Assembly: GCF_003003275.1 (NCBI RefSeq)
Contig: NZ_PVTO01000022.1
Span: 1-40,797, forward strand
Reading direction: 5' to 3'
DNA from: Alkalibacterium olivapovliticus
GTDB lineage: Bacteria; Bacillota; Bacilli; Lactobacillales; Carnobacteriaceae_A
DNA: 40,797 nt
Shown: positions 9,690 through 16,584 of the stretch, piece after piece
How positions within the stretch are numbered: position 1 is the first letter of the stretch
Layout of the letters: every line of letters starts with the position of its first letter
The notes under the pieces: model-generated
What the model saw: only the letters and a program-made list of their open reading frames with translations
The model's database searches: none
What the model was told of the DNA's origin: nothing
Program-made: the position numbers and the translations under genes

Positions 9690-9932
9690 TACAAAAAAAG
9701 CCCCTCACTAGCTATTACACTAATAAGGGACGATAAAATTACCGCGGTACCACCACAATTCAGGAGACTGAACCCCTGCACTTTCATCCGTTAACGAAGA
9801 TGACGCGACCTGTCCTACTGTTATTCAGACAGATACTCATAAGTCCATTCCATCCAAATCCCATACCTGCTTCTCAGTGCCGCAGGTTCTCTGTGAAGGG
9901 AGTTTGAATATACTACTCTTACTCATTGATTA
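9690..9932 (-). promoter_or_regulatory. T-box riboswitch with tryptophan specifier, controlling trpE
   Basis: The conserved T-box TGGTGGTACCGCGG is at 9741-9756 and is followed by CGTCCC, as in the standard antiterminator. The competing terminator is a 10-bp stem (CCCTTATTAG with CTAGTGAGGG) plus CTTTTTTT at 9692-9730. Stem I begins near 9930 with an AGTA element. The specifier loop reads GAA-TGG-A, with the TGG (Trp) codon at 9847-9845. Uncharged tRNA-Trp should stabilise the antiterminator and turn on trpEGDCFBA-aroF. Confidence 0.93.
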
Positions 9933-9939
9933 TTTATAT

Positions 9940-9979
9940 AAAAAAAGACAGAAACCCATTGATTCAATGAGTTTCTGCC
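9940..9979 (-). terminator. Intrinsic terminator upstream of the T-box, in the trp leader
   Basis: A 14-bp stem (two G-U pairs) with a 5-nt GAATC loop: GGCAGAAACTCATT (9979-9966) against AATGGGTTTCTGTC (9960-9947), followed by seven U (9946-9940). It lies between the Trp-rich leader ORF and the T-box on the same strand. I see no convincing promoter between it and the T-box, so transcripts from 10258-10286 must pass it. Its 5-prime arm ACTCATTGAAT can pair, with one mismatch, with ATTGAATGAGT at 10116-10106, which covers the leader stop codon. Confidence 0.82.
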
Positions 9980-10107
9980 TATGCAGATGACAGATAGCCA
10001 TACAAACTAAGCTAATGGGATGCCCTACTGTTTACAAAGAGTCCTCACCTAAACTTAGGTACACAACTAGCCATATATTTATTGAAGAATCACTCATCAC
10101 GATTCAC

Positions 10108-10209
10108 TCATTCAATTTTTGCGCAACGCCAATAACCAGCGCGTGTGTTAACGCTCCAGCTTTGCCAAGAATATTGCACAGTCAATTGGATGAATGATCC
10201 GTTTGTCAT
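10108..10209 (-). CDS. Putative tryptophan-rich leader peptide of the trp operon
   Basis: A 33-codon ORF starting at ATG 10209 with a full AGAAAGGAGG site (10230-10221) 11 nt upstream. Three of 33 residues are tryptophan (positions 15, 18 and 27, in YSWQSW and GYWRC), far above background. It lies about 40 nt downstream of a consensus promoter and 128 nt before an intrinsic terminator. This is the layout of a ribosome-mediated attenuator: a stall at Trp27 (codon 10131-10129) would leave the segment around the stop codon free to pair with the terminator 5-prime arm. The peptide itself need have no function. Translation is inferred from the ribosome site, not shown. Confidence 0.7.
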   Translation of the reverse strand: MTNGSFIQLTVQYSWQSWSVNTRAGYWRCAKIE

Positions 10210-10257
10210 AATTGAGTGATCCTCCTTTCTTTTTGTTAGTATTTCTAATTGTTTCTC

Positions 10258-10286
10258 ATTATATTGAGTCTGTTATTTAAAGTCAA
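10258..10286 (-). promoter_or_regulatory. Strong sigma-A promoter of the trp operon leader
   Basis: TTGACT (10286-10281), exactly 17 bp, TATAAT (10263-10258). The predicted transcript start is near 10251. This would give a leader of about 600 nt before trpE that includes the leader peptide, the first terminator and the T-box. Confidence 0.85.
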
Positions 10287-10348
10287 GGAATAAAATCCAG
10301 ATAGTATTTAATTTTACATTTATCAACTTATAAAACAGCACTAATATA

Positions 10349-10377
10349 TTGCATTCATACCCATTTAGCAGTACTAT
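10349..10377 (+). promoter_or_regulatory. Promoter of the toxin-antitoxin operon
   Basis: TTGCAT (10349-10354), 17 bp, TACTAT (10372-10377). Just downstream GTAT-N5-ATAC (10383-10395) is a short dyad that could serve as an autoregulatory operator. The promoter diverges from the trp promoter about 60 bp away. Confidence 0.65.
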
Positions 10378-10413
10378 GTGAGTATATTGAATACGATTAA
10401 TGGAGGCTTAACT

Positions 10414-10698
10414 ATGAGCGTCAAAGAAAAAAAACGTGTCCAAGTTCAAATTGATAAAGAACTCGCTGAAGAAGCTGAACTTATTTTCAATGAATTAGGT
10501 TTAAATCAAACTGCCGTTTTAAACGCTTTTTATAAACGAGTTGTAGCTGACGGTGGCTTGCCTTTCGAATTAAAACTTTCAGAAGATCAAAAAGCTTTTT
10601 TACATTTATTAAATGCAACTAAAGATTTACCCGTTGAAAAATTATCATCTAAAGAGCAAGTGGACGCGTGGTTCAAAGATGAAGAACAAGACTATTAA
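10414..10698 (+). CDS. RelB/DinJ-family antitoxin
   Basis: A 94-residue protein. The N-terminal part (KKRVQVQIDKELAEEAELIFNELGLNQTAVLNAFYKRV) looks like a ribbon-helix-helix DNA-binding and dimer domain of the RelB/DinJ type. The acidic C-terminal tail (residues about 60-94, ending WFKDEEQDY) would wrap the toxin. The ATG at 10414 has GGAGG 7 nt upstream; the in-frame GTG at 10378 lies inside the promoter -10 and is rejected. It overlaps the toxin by 20 bp. It probably represses its own promoter as known for the family. Confidence 0.85.
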   Translation: MSVKEKKRVQVQIDKELAEEAELIFNELGLNQTAVLNAFYKRVVADGGLPFELKLSEDQKAFLHLLNATKDLPVEKLSSKEQVDAWFKDEEQDY

Positions 10699-11023
10699 AT
10701 CTCATGACGTAGTAGGCATTTACGTTTCTTATTTGGATAGTGCTGGGCGTGAGAGACGCCCTGTTCTCATTATCAAAAACCAAAAAGGAGATGTTAGTTT
10801 TTTTCGCATGACAAGTCAATATCATAATAAATCTTTAAACATCAAGAAAAACTATTATCCAATCAAGTATTGGAAAGAAGCTGGTTTAAAAAAACAGTCA
10901 TGGATAGATACAGGCAAAATCTTAATGGTTGATCTCGCATCTTTAGACAGTGTGACAAAAATTGGCACTCTGAAAACTGAGGATATCAAGGGATTAACTC
11001 AATTCATCATTAATTCCCATTAA
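10679..11023 (+). CDS. PemK/MazF-like toxin
   Basis: A 114-residue protein with the PemK/MazF beta-barrel start: DVVGIYVSYLDSAGRERRPVLII (residues about 9-31) resembles the family segment around GxxRPVLVI. Known members are ribosome-independent mRNA interferases. The start at ATG 10679 lies inside the antitoxin frame with no clear ribosome site, which implies translational coupling so that toxin is made only with antitoxin. A longer upstream in-frame start (10613) is unlikely. The antitoxin is of RelB/DinJ type rather than MazE or PemI type, a mixed pairing. The exact cleavage specificity cannot be told. Confidence 0.8.
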   Translation: MKNKTIKSHDVVGIYVSYLDSAGRERRPVLIIKNQKGDVSFFRMTSQYHNKSLNIKKNYYPIKYWKEAGLKKQSWIDTGKILMVDLASLDSVTKIGTLKTEDIKGLTQFIINSH

Positions 11024-11046
11024 TCTAACACCTAGCCGCAGATATT

Positions 11047-11084
11047 GTAAAGACGACACTAGATTATTCCAGTGTCGTCTTTAC
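11047..11084. terminator. Bidirectional terminator between toxin and ABC-F gene
   Basis: A perfect 14-bp stem, GTAAAGACGACACT (11047-11060) with AGTGTCGTCTTTAC (11071-11084), and a 10-nt loop. AAAG/CTTT at the base gives a short U run on either strand. It lies between the convergent toxin and ABC-F genes. Confidence 0.75.
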
Positions 11085-11216
11085 TTATCCAAAAACATTT
11101 ATAGTTAGTCCATTTATTTTCTCTATTAAAATCTAGTACAGTACCTCACTTTAACAATCATAAAATTCGATTGAAATAACTAACCTTTAATCCTGATCTT
11201 AGAATGTCTAATCGTC

Positions 11217-12686
11217 TCAAATAATAATGGATTCCAACCTTTTATCTTTCACCTTCCACACTTCGTCAGCCAATCTGTTCATAAAATAGTGATCATGAGA
11301 AGTGAGAAGAACTGTTCCTTTGTAGGCTTTTATTAAATTCTCCAACGCTTCTATCGTTTTAAGGTCAATAAAATTAGTCGGTTCATCTAAAATCAATACA
11401 TTGCTCGGGTCAGTGAATAGTTTGGCAATGGTCAGACGTGTCGCTTCTCCACCGCTCAAGTTTGTAATGGGTCGTCTAATGTCATTTTGAGAAAAACCCA
11501 GGTTATTCAGTACTGCTCTTATGATAGGTTCCGGATAGTCAGAATCATGCAGTAGATACTCTTTCAAACTGACCTCTTTTGTCAGCTTATAGTCCATCTG
11601 CTTATAGACAGCAAACGATACTTTTGGTGAGAGTGTTATCCCCTCTTTATTTCCAACGATATGTTCTAGAAGACTCGTTTTACCAGATCCGTTGGGTCCA
11701 CTCAATCCAATGACCTTTCCTAATTGAAACTGAAAACTGACGTCATTTAAAAGTATCCTGTCTCCTCTTGTGACAGTGACTCTATCCCCCATTATAGGGT
11801 ATGGATTATGCATGCTGATAGTCCCCGAATCTGGAAAAGCAATCTTTTGGGGTTCAGGTATCAAGTTGACATCCGGAATGTGTTCGATTCTCTTTTCAAT
11901 TGCTTTAGCAGTTTTATGTGCTGCTTTCTGAACTGTATCTTTTTGTTTTGTAGAAGATAGTCGACTTGGTTTGATGTTCCTGTTTTTCTGCTTCTGGCTT
12001 ACCTTACTCATTTTTTGAGCCTGCCTTTGTTTACTATCTGCGGCTTTTCTCAGACGGTTTTTTTCTTTTTGTGATGTCTGATACGCCTGCTCATTTTCAC
12101 GTTTCAACTGTTCTTTCTGCTCAATATAGCAACTGTAATTGCCTGGAAAAACAGTAACAGTCCCATTTTTAACCTCCCAGATGGTATCGACCACTTTATC
12201 GAGAAAAAAGCGATCATGACTGACAACAAGAAGCGTTCCATAGTAGTGCATTAATTCCTTAATAAGAAATTCAACCCCTTCTGCATCAAGATGGGTTGTG
12301 GGCTCATCCATCAGCATACCCATGGTATAACCAGACAACACCTCTGATAGTCTCACTCGCGCTTCTTCGCCACCGCTAAAGTGCCGACTGCTGTGCTCTG
12401 GAACATGCAGCCTGGAGATCACTTCAGGATCCATGGTTTCGTATTTAATGTCACTGATATTTCCCATTTGTTTGTAATACTGAAAATCAACTAGCTTCTT
12501 CACATGTCCTTTGTCAGGCTGAATTGTCTCCATAATAAGATTTAACAAAGTGCTTTTCCCTTGTCCATTTTCTCCGATAATACCAATTTTCTCATTTTGA
12601 TACACACTGAGGTGATCGATAGACAGTATAGTTTTTCCGTTGTAACTTTTTTCTATATTATTTAGTTCTAATGCTAATGTCTGCAT
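11217..12686 (-). CDS. ABC-F ribosome-protection ATPase (Msr/Vga-like)
   Basis: A 489-residue protein with two ATP-binding domains and no membrane segment. NBD1 has GENGQGKST (38-46), FSGGE (103-107) and MLMDEPT (124-130). NBD2 has GPNGSGKTS (330-338), LSGGE and LILDEPT. The long basic interdomain linker (about 190-285, with many K, R and Q) matches the P-site tRNA-interaction arm of antibiotic-resistance ABC-F proteins. Length agrees with the Msr class (about 490). Known members displace macrolides, lincosamides or streptogramins from the ribosome. The leader (12757-12970) has a short ORF starting MRLR and a terminator, which supports drug-inducible expression. The drug spectrum is inferred. 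Confidence 0.88.
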   Translation of the reverse strand: MQTLALELNNIEKSYNGKTILSIDHLSVYQNEKIGIIGENGQGKSTLLNLIMETIQPDKGHVKKLVDFQYYKQMGNISDIKYETMDPEVISRLHVPEHSSRHFSGGEEARVRLSEVLSGYTMGMLMDEPTTHLDAEGVEFLIKELMHYYGTLLVVSHDRFFLDKVVDTIWEVKNGTVTVFPGNYSCYIEQKEQLKRENEQAYQTSQKEKNRLRKAADSKQRQAQKMSKVSQKQKNRNIKPSRLSSTKQKDTVQKAAHKTAKAIEKRIEHIPDVNLIPEPQKIAFPDSGTISMHNPYPIMGDRVTVTRGDRILLNDVSFQFQLGKVIGLSGPNGSGKTSLLEHIVGNKEGITLSPKVSFAVYKQMDYKLTKEVSLKEYLLHDSDYPEPIIRAVLNNLGFSQNDIRRPITNLSGGEATRLTIAKLFTDPSNVLILDEPTNFIDLKTIEALENLIKAYKGTVLLTSHDHYFMNRLADEVWKVKDKRLESIII

Positions 12687-12756
12687 AGATGAACACTCCT
12701 TTTATAGAGGCCGTGTTCTATACGTCAGGGGAGCATTTCCCATTAATTTTGCGCAA

Positions 12757-12787
12757 CAAAAAAAGAGATAGACCTGCTATCTCTTTT
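12757..12787 (-). terminator. Attenuator terminator in the ABC-F leader
   Basis: AAAAGAGATAG (12787-12777), a 5-nt loop, CTATCTCTTTT (12771-12761), then further U residues. It lies between the leader peptide and the ABC-F start on the coding strand, about 70 nt before the ATG. CCTGTT near 12858-12853 can pair with AGCAGG in this hairpin and is a candidate antiterminator. Confidence 0.8.
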
Positions 12788-12878
12788 GACACATATACAT
12801 CTCAGATGAGAAATGAAAAATGGATAAACTGCTCCCTTGTATCTGTCATATAAACAGGACCTTGAATGGTTTATTTAA

Positions 12879-12911
12879 TTACCGATTCAAAGCCACAAGT
12901 CGCAATCTCAT
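12879..12911 (-). CDS. Leader peptide MRLRLVALNR upstream of the ABC-F gene
   Basis: A 10-codon ORF with a perfect AAGGAGG (12926-12920) 8 nt before its ATG and stop TAA at 12879. The first four residues, MRLR, match the Arg-X-Arg macrolide-dependent stalling motif known from the ErmD leader peptide. An intrinsic terminator follows about 90 nt later. Stalling by a macrolide would be expected to favour read-through into the ABC-F gene. The peptide is inferred from sequence; stalling is established only for similar leaders. Confidence 0.75.
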   Translation of the reverse strand: MRLRLVALNR

Positions 12912-12941
12912 TTTTCATTCCTCCTTATAATTAATGATTTA

Positions 12942-12970
12942 ATAGTAGCATTTATTAAAATAATTCACAA
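12942..12970 (-). promoter_or_regulatory. Promoter of the ABC-F leader
   Basis: TTGTGA (12970-12965), 17 bp, TACTAT (12947-12942). The predicted start is near 12935, only about 10 nt before the leader peptide ribosome site. With the terminator (12757-12787) this accounts for the otherwise gene-free 12687-13022. Confidence 0.75.
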
Positions 12971-13022
12971 TGTAATTAACTCTTTCTCTGTTTAGTGAAA
13001 CTATGAGGAGATGAGGCCTCAT

Positions 13023-13352
13023 TCATATGTTTTTATTTATTTCTAAAAACTCTTTCAAATTGGGAGAGTGATTGTACTTAATGGCAGCTATCTTATCCTT
13101 TTCTATGATTGCTTTCGATAAATCGATATTGTTTAAGCTGGCAATAGCAACTGCATAATGAAGTACATCAGCGAGTTCCGCTTCTAAAGACATTTGATTG
13201 TTCTTTGTTTTTCTTCCTTCCAGCTGGTTAATAACTTCTGCTACCTCACCTATTTCCTCTACCAGTTTCATAAATAATCCAGAGGATGTATGTCCCTCTT
13301 TATATTTCACAGTCAAATATTTTTGAAATTCTTCCAATTTTAATCCGTCCAT
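13023..13352 (-). CDS. MazG-like nucleotide pyrophosphohydrolase
   Basis: A 109-residue, single-domain all-alpha NTP pyrophosphatase. The Mg2+-binding pattern is visible: EEIGEVAEVINQLEG (E-I-G-E-V-A-E near residue 32) and, about 30 residues on, EAELADVLHYAVAIA (E-x-x-D). Members hydrolyse dNTPs or NTPs to monophosphates, often for house-cleaning. The GGAGAT ribosome site fits the ATG at 13352. It stands alone upstream of the ABC-F promoter. A perfect 12-bp palindrome, ATGAGGCCTCAT (13011-13022), directly abuts its stop codon. Confidence 0.85.
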   Translation of the reverse strand: MDGLKLEEFQKYLTVKYKEGHTSSGLFMKLVEEIGEVAEVINQLEGRKTKNNQMSLEAELADVLHYAVAIASLNNIDLSKAIIEKDKIAAIKYNHSPNLKEFLEINKNI

Positions 13353-13458
13353 AGTTCATCTCCACTTTCTTCGATAATTTTTTTCTACTTTCTATATTGA
13401 TTTATAACTTCTGAGTTCATATTTTTTGAATCAGTTACTTAATTTCGACTTATGATAT

Positions 13459-14229
13459 TCATCGATTTGATACGGAATAGGTATCATAAGCTTCTTTCAT
13501 CACATACCCCAAACGTTCAGCCAACTTTACGGACTCGCTGTTTGCTGCGTCCCAGTTTGGATAGATATCATTATCCAGACAGTCTAGTATCAGCGCAGCT
13601 GAGGTAATCGCCGCTAATCCTTTTCTTCTATAGTCTGGATGTGTGCCTACTTCTATTTCAATGCCTTGATTGTAGATACTAAAACTGGAGGCGGCACTAA
13701 CGACTATACCATTATGTATAACTGCATATCCCATTCCCCTTTTAAGATAGTCTTCAACTGAATCAAAATTTCCAGTGAAATCTTCAGAAAGAGAATGAAG
13801 GGATGGCATCTTAATAACCGTTTCATCGATTTTTTGTAACGTGAACTCATCGGGCAAATCAGCTATCAGACTTTTCAAGTGTTGAAGGTCAAAGTCTCTG
13901 CCATTATTGTAGAATCTGAATCTTGAGAATTTTTCAAAGGCTCCTGCGTGAACCTCTTCGAGTCTTCTCTTCCATCCGTCTGCTTCGACAATGATCAGGA
14001 CATCCTCTGGTAGATTCCGTAAAAGCTCTTCAGCGGCAGGTGAATCATGGTCTCCTGCATAGAATGTGAAGACACTGACAGTTACCTGTGCAGCAGTCGG
14101 GTGAGTTAAATCATCTACCCACGCTTCACCCATGTGTCCTTCGAAATAAGAACGGAGCAGTGTATCATCGAATTGCTCAAAAAATGGTTCGATTAAACTC
14201 TTTGCATGCGAATCAGCTTTAATAATCAT
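13459..14229 (-). CDS. GNAT-family N-acetyltransferase
   Basis: About 256 residues from the preferred ATG at 14229, which has AGAAGGA 5 nt upstream. A GTG 21 nt further upstream lacks a ribosome site. The C-terminal third carries the acetyl-CoA motif A: EIEVGTHPDYRRKGLAAITSAALI, with the R-R-K-G-L pyrophosphate loop, then ANSESVKLAERLGY, typical of GNATs. The N-terminal 150 residues form the extra domain of the larger GNAT group (PF12746-like). The substrate is unknown. It lies 42 nt downstream of another GNAT gene and is probably co-transcribed. Confidence 0.85.
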   Translation of the reverse strand: MIIKADSHAKSLIEPFFEQFDDTLLRSYFEGHMGEAWVDDLTHPTAAQVTVSVFTFYAGDHDSPAAEELLRNLPEDVLIIVEADGWKRRLEEVHAGAFEKFSRFRFYNNGRDFDLQHLKSLIADLPDEFTLQKIDETVIKMPSLHSLSEDFTGNFDSVEDYLKRGMGYAVIHNGIVVSAASSFSIYNQGIEIEVGTHPDYRRKGLAAITSAALILDCLDNDIYPNWDAANSESVKLAERLGYVMKEAYDTYSVSNR

Positions 14230-14271
14230 ATATTCCTTCTTTCGTTTCACATTAGATTAAATCTGTACTTT

Positions 14272-14928
14272 TTACTTTTTAGATTCATACTCTTTTATAT
14301 ACGTTGTCTCCTTGTACACCGTCTCAACATCAAATAAGTCTATATTTTCTTTTTGAGAAACGATATAAGTACCTTCTCTTAGGTAGTAAGGCAGTTCTTT
14401 CTTTGTTTGGCTGTCTGTAAATTTAAGCCGCTTATTTTCAGCATCAAACCCAAATCTGAAATCTGGTAGATCTTTAGGTGTGCCCACTACCAGATAATCA
14501 GTTGACACTATTTCAGCTCCCCATTTCTTGTACAAATAATTAGCCGCATCTCCGTCTCTAGTGAAAATAGCCAATGCGTTGACACCTTGATCATGTAACC
14601 GCTGTTCAGCTTCTTTAAATAACTTGGAGGCTATTCCTTTATTTTGATGATCCGGATGAACAGCCAGGTTACTAAAATATGCAACTTTGTCTGCCGGGTG
14701 ATAGGTATACTGCTCACTTATATCCTTTGTGTACACCCCAATATCAAGCAGTCCAATGATCTTCCCCTCTTCAACTGCGACTAATTCAATAGTCGACTGG
14801 TATATGTCTTCGTCAAACGTATCTTTCTCGCGACTCATATCGTCGAAAAATGGAGAGAATAGATAACTAAGGGCTTTTGTATATACCCATTCTTTTTCAT
14901 CTTTTGGTTCGTAGTTTCTTATCATCAT
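14272..14928 (-). CDS. GNAT-family N-acetyltransferase
   Basis: A 218-residue protein with a standard GNAT fold in residues 1-150. The strand FSNLAVHPDHQNKGIASKLFKEAEQRL holds the Q-N-K-G-I-A acetyl-CoA loop, followed by LAIFTRDGDAANYLYKKWGAE. The C-terminal 60 residues are an extension I cannot assign. The start is the first of two adjacent ATGs after GGAGACG. The substrate is unknown. Confidence 0.87.
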   Translation of the reverse strand: MMIRNYEPKDEKEWVYTKALSYLFSPFFDDMSREKDTFDEDIYQSTIELVAVEEGKIIGLLDIGVYTKDISEQYTYHPADKVAYFSNLAVHPDHQNKGIASKLFKEAEQRLHDQGVNALAIFTRDGDAANYLYKKWGAEIVSTDYLVVGTPKDLPDFRFGFDAENKRLKFTDSQTKKELPYYLREGTYIVSQKENIDLFDVETVYKETTYIKEYESKK

Positions 14929-14976
14929 ACAATCGTCTCCTCATTTTTTACCGTCATTTCCCTATTATTAAAGCTA

Positions 14977-15144
14977 TTACTTGTTAACTTTTCGAATCGA
15001 TCCATTTTCTTTTTCCAACAAAGATTCCAGGAATTTATCTAATCTTCCTACATCTTTTAAATTTTCAGGAAAGTCTATTTCAATTATTACTCTCTCCCCT
15101 GAAGCTATTTCTTCTCCAGTTTCAGTATCATAGAATGTTTTCAT
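14977..15144 (-). CDS. Small acidic protein of unknown function
   Basis: A 55-residue ORF with a strong GGGAGGA ribosome site before ATG 15144. The protein is charged (many E and K) with no membrane segment or signal peptide; it begins MKTFYDTETGEEI and ends RKVNK. It lies just upstream of, and on the same strand as, the 14928 GNAT gene (48 nt), so it may be part of that operon. No family recognised. Confidence 0.6.
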   Translation of the reverse strand: MKTFYDTETGEEIASGERVIIEIDFPENLKDVGRLDKFLESLLEKENGSIRKVNK

Positions 15145-15244
15145 CTTATATCCTCCCTCAGATAAATGGTTTTATTCCTATAGATTAGACCCAACATAGT
15201 CTAAATAATTATTCAAACACTTTACTTCTATATGACCGCTTATG

Positions 15245-15298
15245 TCATTTGATACACAGATCCAGCGCCATCTTCTGAAAAGGATTCGTTTGAATCAT
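15245..15298 (-). CDS. Possible 17-residue peptide ORF or gene remnant
   Basis: ATG 15298 to TGA 15245 encodes MIQTNPFQKMALDLCIK. AGGAGGT lies 15 nt upstream and a second CGGAG lies directly before the ATG, separated by a GTGGACC direct repeat. It may be a small peptide or the 5-prime stub of a lost gene. The rest of 15145-15428 holds only the terminator at 15373-15411 and no other gene. Confidence 0.2.
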   Translation of the reverse strand: MIQTNPFQKMALDLCIK

Positions 15299-15372
15299 CT
15301 CCGTGGACCGTGGACCTCCTGATTCATTTGAACGATTATAGAGCCAATGGCTAAAAGCTTACAAAAAACATG

Positions 15373-15411
15373 TGAAAAACCCCAAATTATTATAATCTTG
15401 GGGTTTCGCTA
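15373..15411 (-). terminator. Intrinsic terminator after the RDD-family gene
   Basis: GAAACCCCAA pairs with TTGGGGTTTTTC on the minus strand, with a short A/T loop and a U run. It lies 18 nt downstream of the RDD gene stop. Confidence 0.8.
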
Positions 15412-15428
15412 CACCTATTAGCTTAGCT

Positions 15429-15953
15429 CTACCGTTTGACGACCTGTGAACCTGCAATAAAATCTGCCAGGTGTCTGCTGTCTTTTCTAAAGAATGCCAT
15501 TACAATATAACTGACTGCTAAAGATAAGGACAGAACTAAACAGATTAGTGGGAACAAAGAGTCATACCCGTTATATATTCCGTAAATGGTGCTCATATGA
15601 CCCAGCTGCCAGGGAAGAAACTTCAATCCGTTTCTGATCAGACTTCCTTTCACAGGATGAGATTTATACGTTACCACTAGTTGTTTCTTTTTCTTGCCCC
15701 ATGAGGCATAAGACCCTCTTCCTTCCATTATGGAAAAGATGATAATAATCGGAAGAATAGTTGTGAAAGCCGAAATCAGCTGCGACTGTAACTGAGACAA
15801 CTCCGGAATACCTCCAAGAATAACGATATATATAATCATCATAACTACAAACAGTACGAATAAATACAGACAGATAAAGAGCCAATCAAACAGAAGTGCT
15901 TTTAATCTAATGGTGACTCCTACAGGCTTCTGTTGTATATTTTTTTTACCCAT
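15429..15953 (-). CDS. RDD-family membrane protein
   Basis: 174 residues from ATG 15953, preferred because AAGGAG lies 5 nt upstream; an ATG 24 nt earlier has no such site. RDD signature elements are present: R-x-x-A-L-L-F-D at the start of TM1 (RLKALLFDWLF) and RHLADFIAGSQVV after the last helix. Four hydrophobic segments lie near residues 22-45, 60-80, 125-145 and 148-160. A basic stretch (GKKKKQLVV) links the halves. RDD proteins are membrane proteins of mostly unknown role, some linked to Na+/H+ exchange. Confidence 0.8.
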   Translation of the reverse strand: MGKKNIQQKPVGVTIRLKALLFDWLFICLYLFVLFVVMMIIYIVILGGIPELSQLQSQLISAFTTILPIIIIFSIMEGRGSYASWGKKKKQLVVTYKSHPVKGSLIRNGLKFLPWQLGHMSTIYGIYNGYDSLFPLICLVLSLSLAVSYIVMAFFRKDSRHLADFIAGSQVVKR

Positions 15954-16081
15954 CTCTACTCCTTCTCCCTTTTCCATGCATCTATTACTATCTGACGATC
16001 AAACATTCCGTTTGTTCATACTTTTTTATGTGATATAAATAAGATAATTCAATGGGTTCTTCCCTCTTACATATGATTTTT

Positions 16082-16477
16082 TTATTCAATAAGCCAGTAG
16101 TCTATGACGTATTTACTATGTGGCAAGTAGCTTAGTCTATATCGCTTCCCTTCTTCAGGTTTAAACTGCCAGGGGTTTCTTCTATATTCAGTCCCCTCTA
16201 TAGTAAACCCATTATCTCCTCCAGGAAAATAAACCGTTTCGATTACCCCTTCAGTCGTTACAGTATCCTCCCTTAATGCATTGGGAAGGTCTCTAAACAG
16301 AGGAAACGCACTATTGTGAAAAGAAATGATTAGAAATGTCATGAGTGTAATAAGGTATACCCACCATTTTTTCTTTTCCTGTCCCCTTAAAAGTCTTAAA
16401 AGTAATCTTCCCGTTACTGGGACAATCACTAGTATAAACAGGCATATAAATGCTAGTGTTCCATAATAATAACCCAC
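16082..16477 (-). CDS. Small membrane protein of unknown function
   Basis: 131 residues with two N-terminal transmembrane helices (about 5-27 and 39-58). An extracytoplasmic domain of about 70 residues follows, containing GVIETVYFPGGDNGFTIEGTEYRR and LPHSKYVIDYWLIE. GTG is the probable start, with GAGGAG 10 nt upstream; no ATG is nearby. No family recognised. It precedes the RDD gene by 128 nt on the same strand. Confidence 0.6.
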   Translation of the reverse strand: MGYYYGTLAFICLFILVIVPVTGRLLLRLLRGQEKKKWWVYLITLMTFLIISFHNSAFPLFRDLPNALREDTVTTEGVIETVYFPGGDNGFTIEGTEYRRNPWQFKPEEGKRYRLSYLPHSKYVIDYWLIE

Positions 16478-16584
16478 CCGGAAACGACTCCTCTAAATAT
16501 AGCGTTTTTTCATTCTCTCACTATTAGACCTTCTCGAAATTGTTCATTCATATTATCAGCCTTACTTTAATCTAATTAGCGTTA

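Noticed and set aside
9920-9960. Separate promoter directly before the T-box
   Set aside because: TATAAAT is present near 9937-9931, but no -35 element lies at 16-18 bp. The U run of the terminator explains the A/T richness.
10015-10197. 60-residue plus-strand ORF in the trp leader
   Set aside because: It has no ribosome site and no family signal, and it lies antisense to the well-supported leader ORF and its downstream RNA structures.
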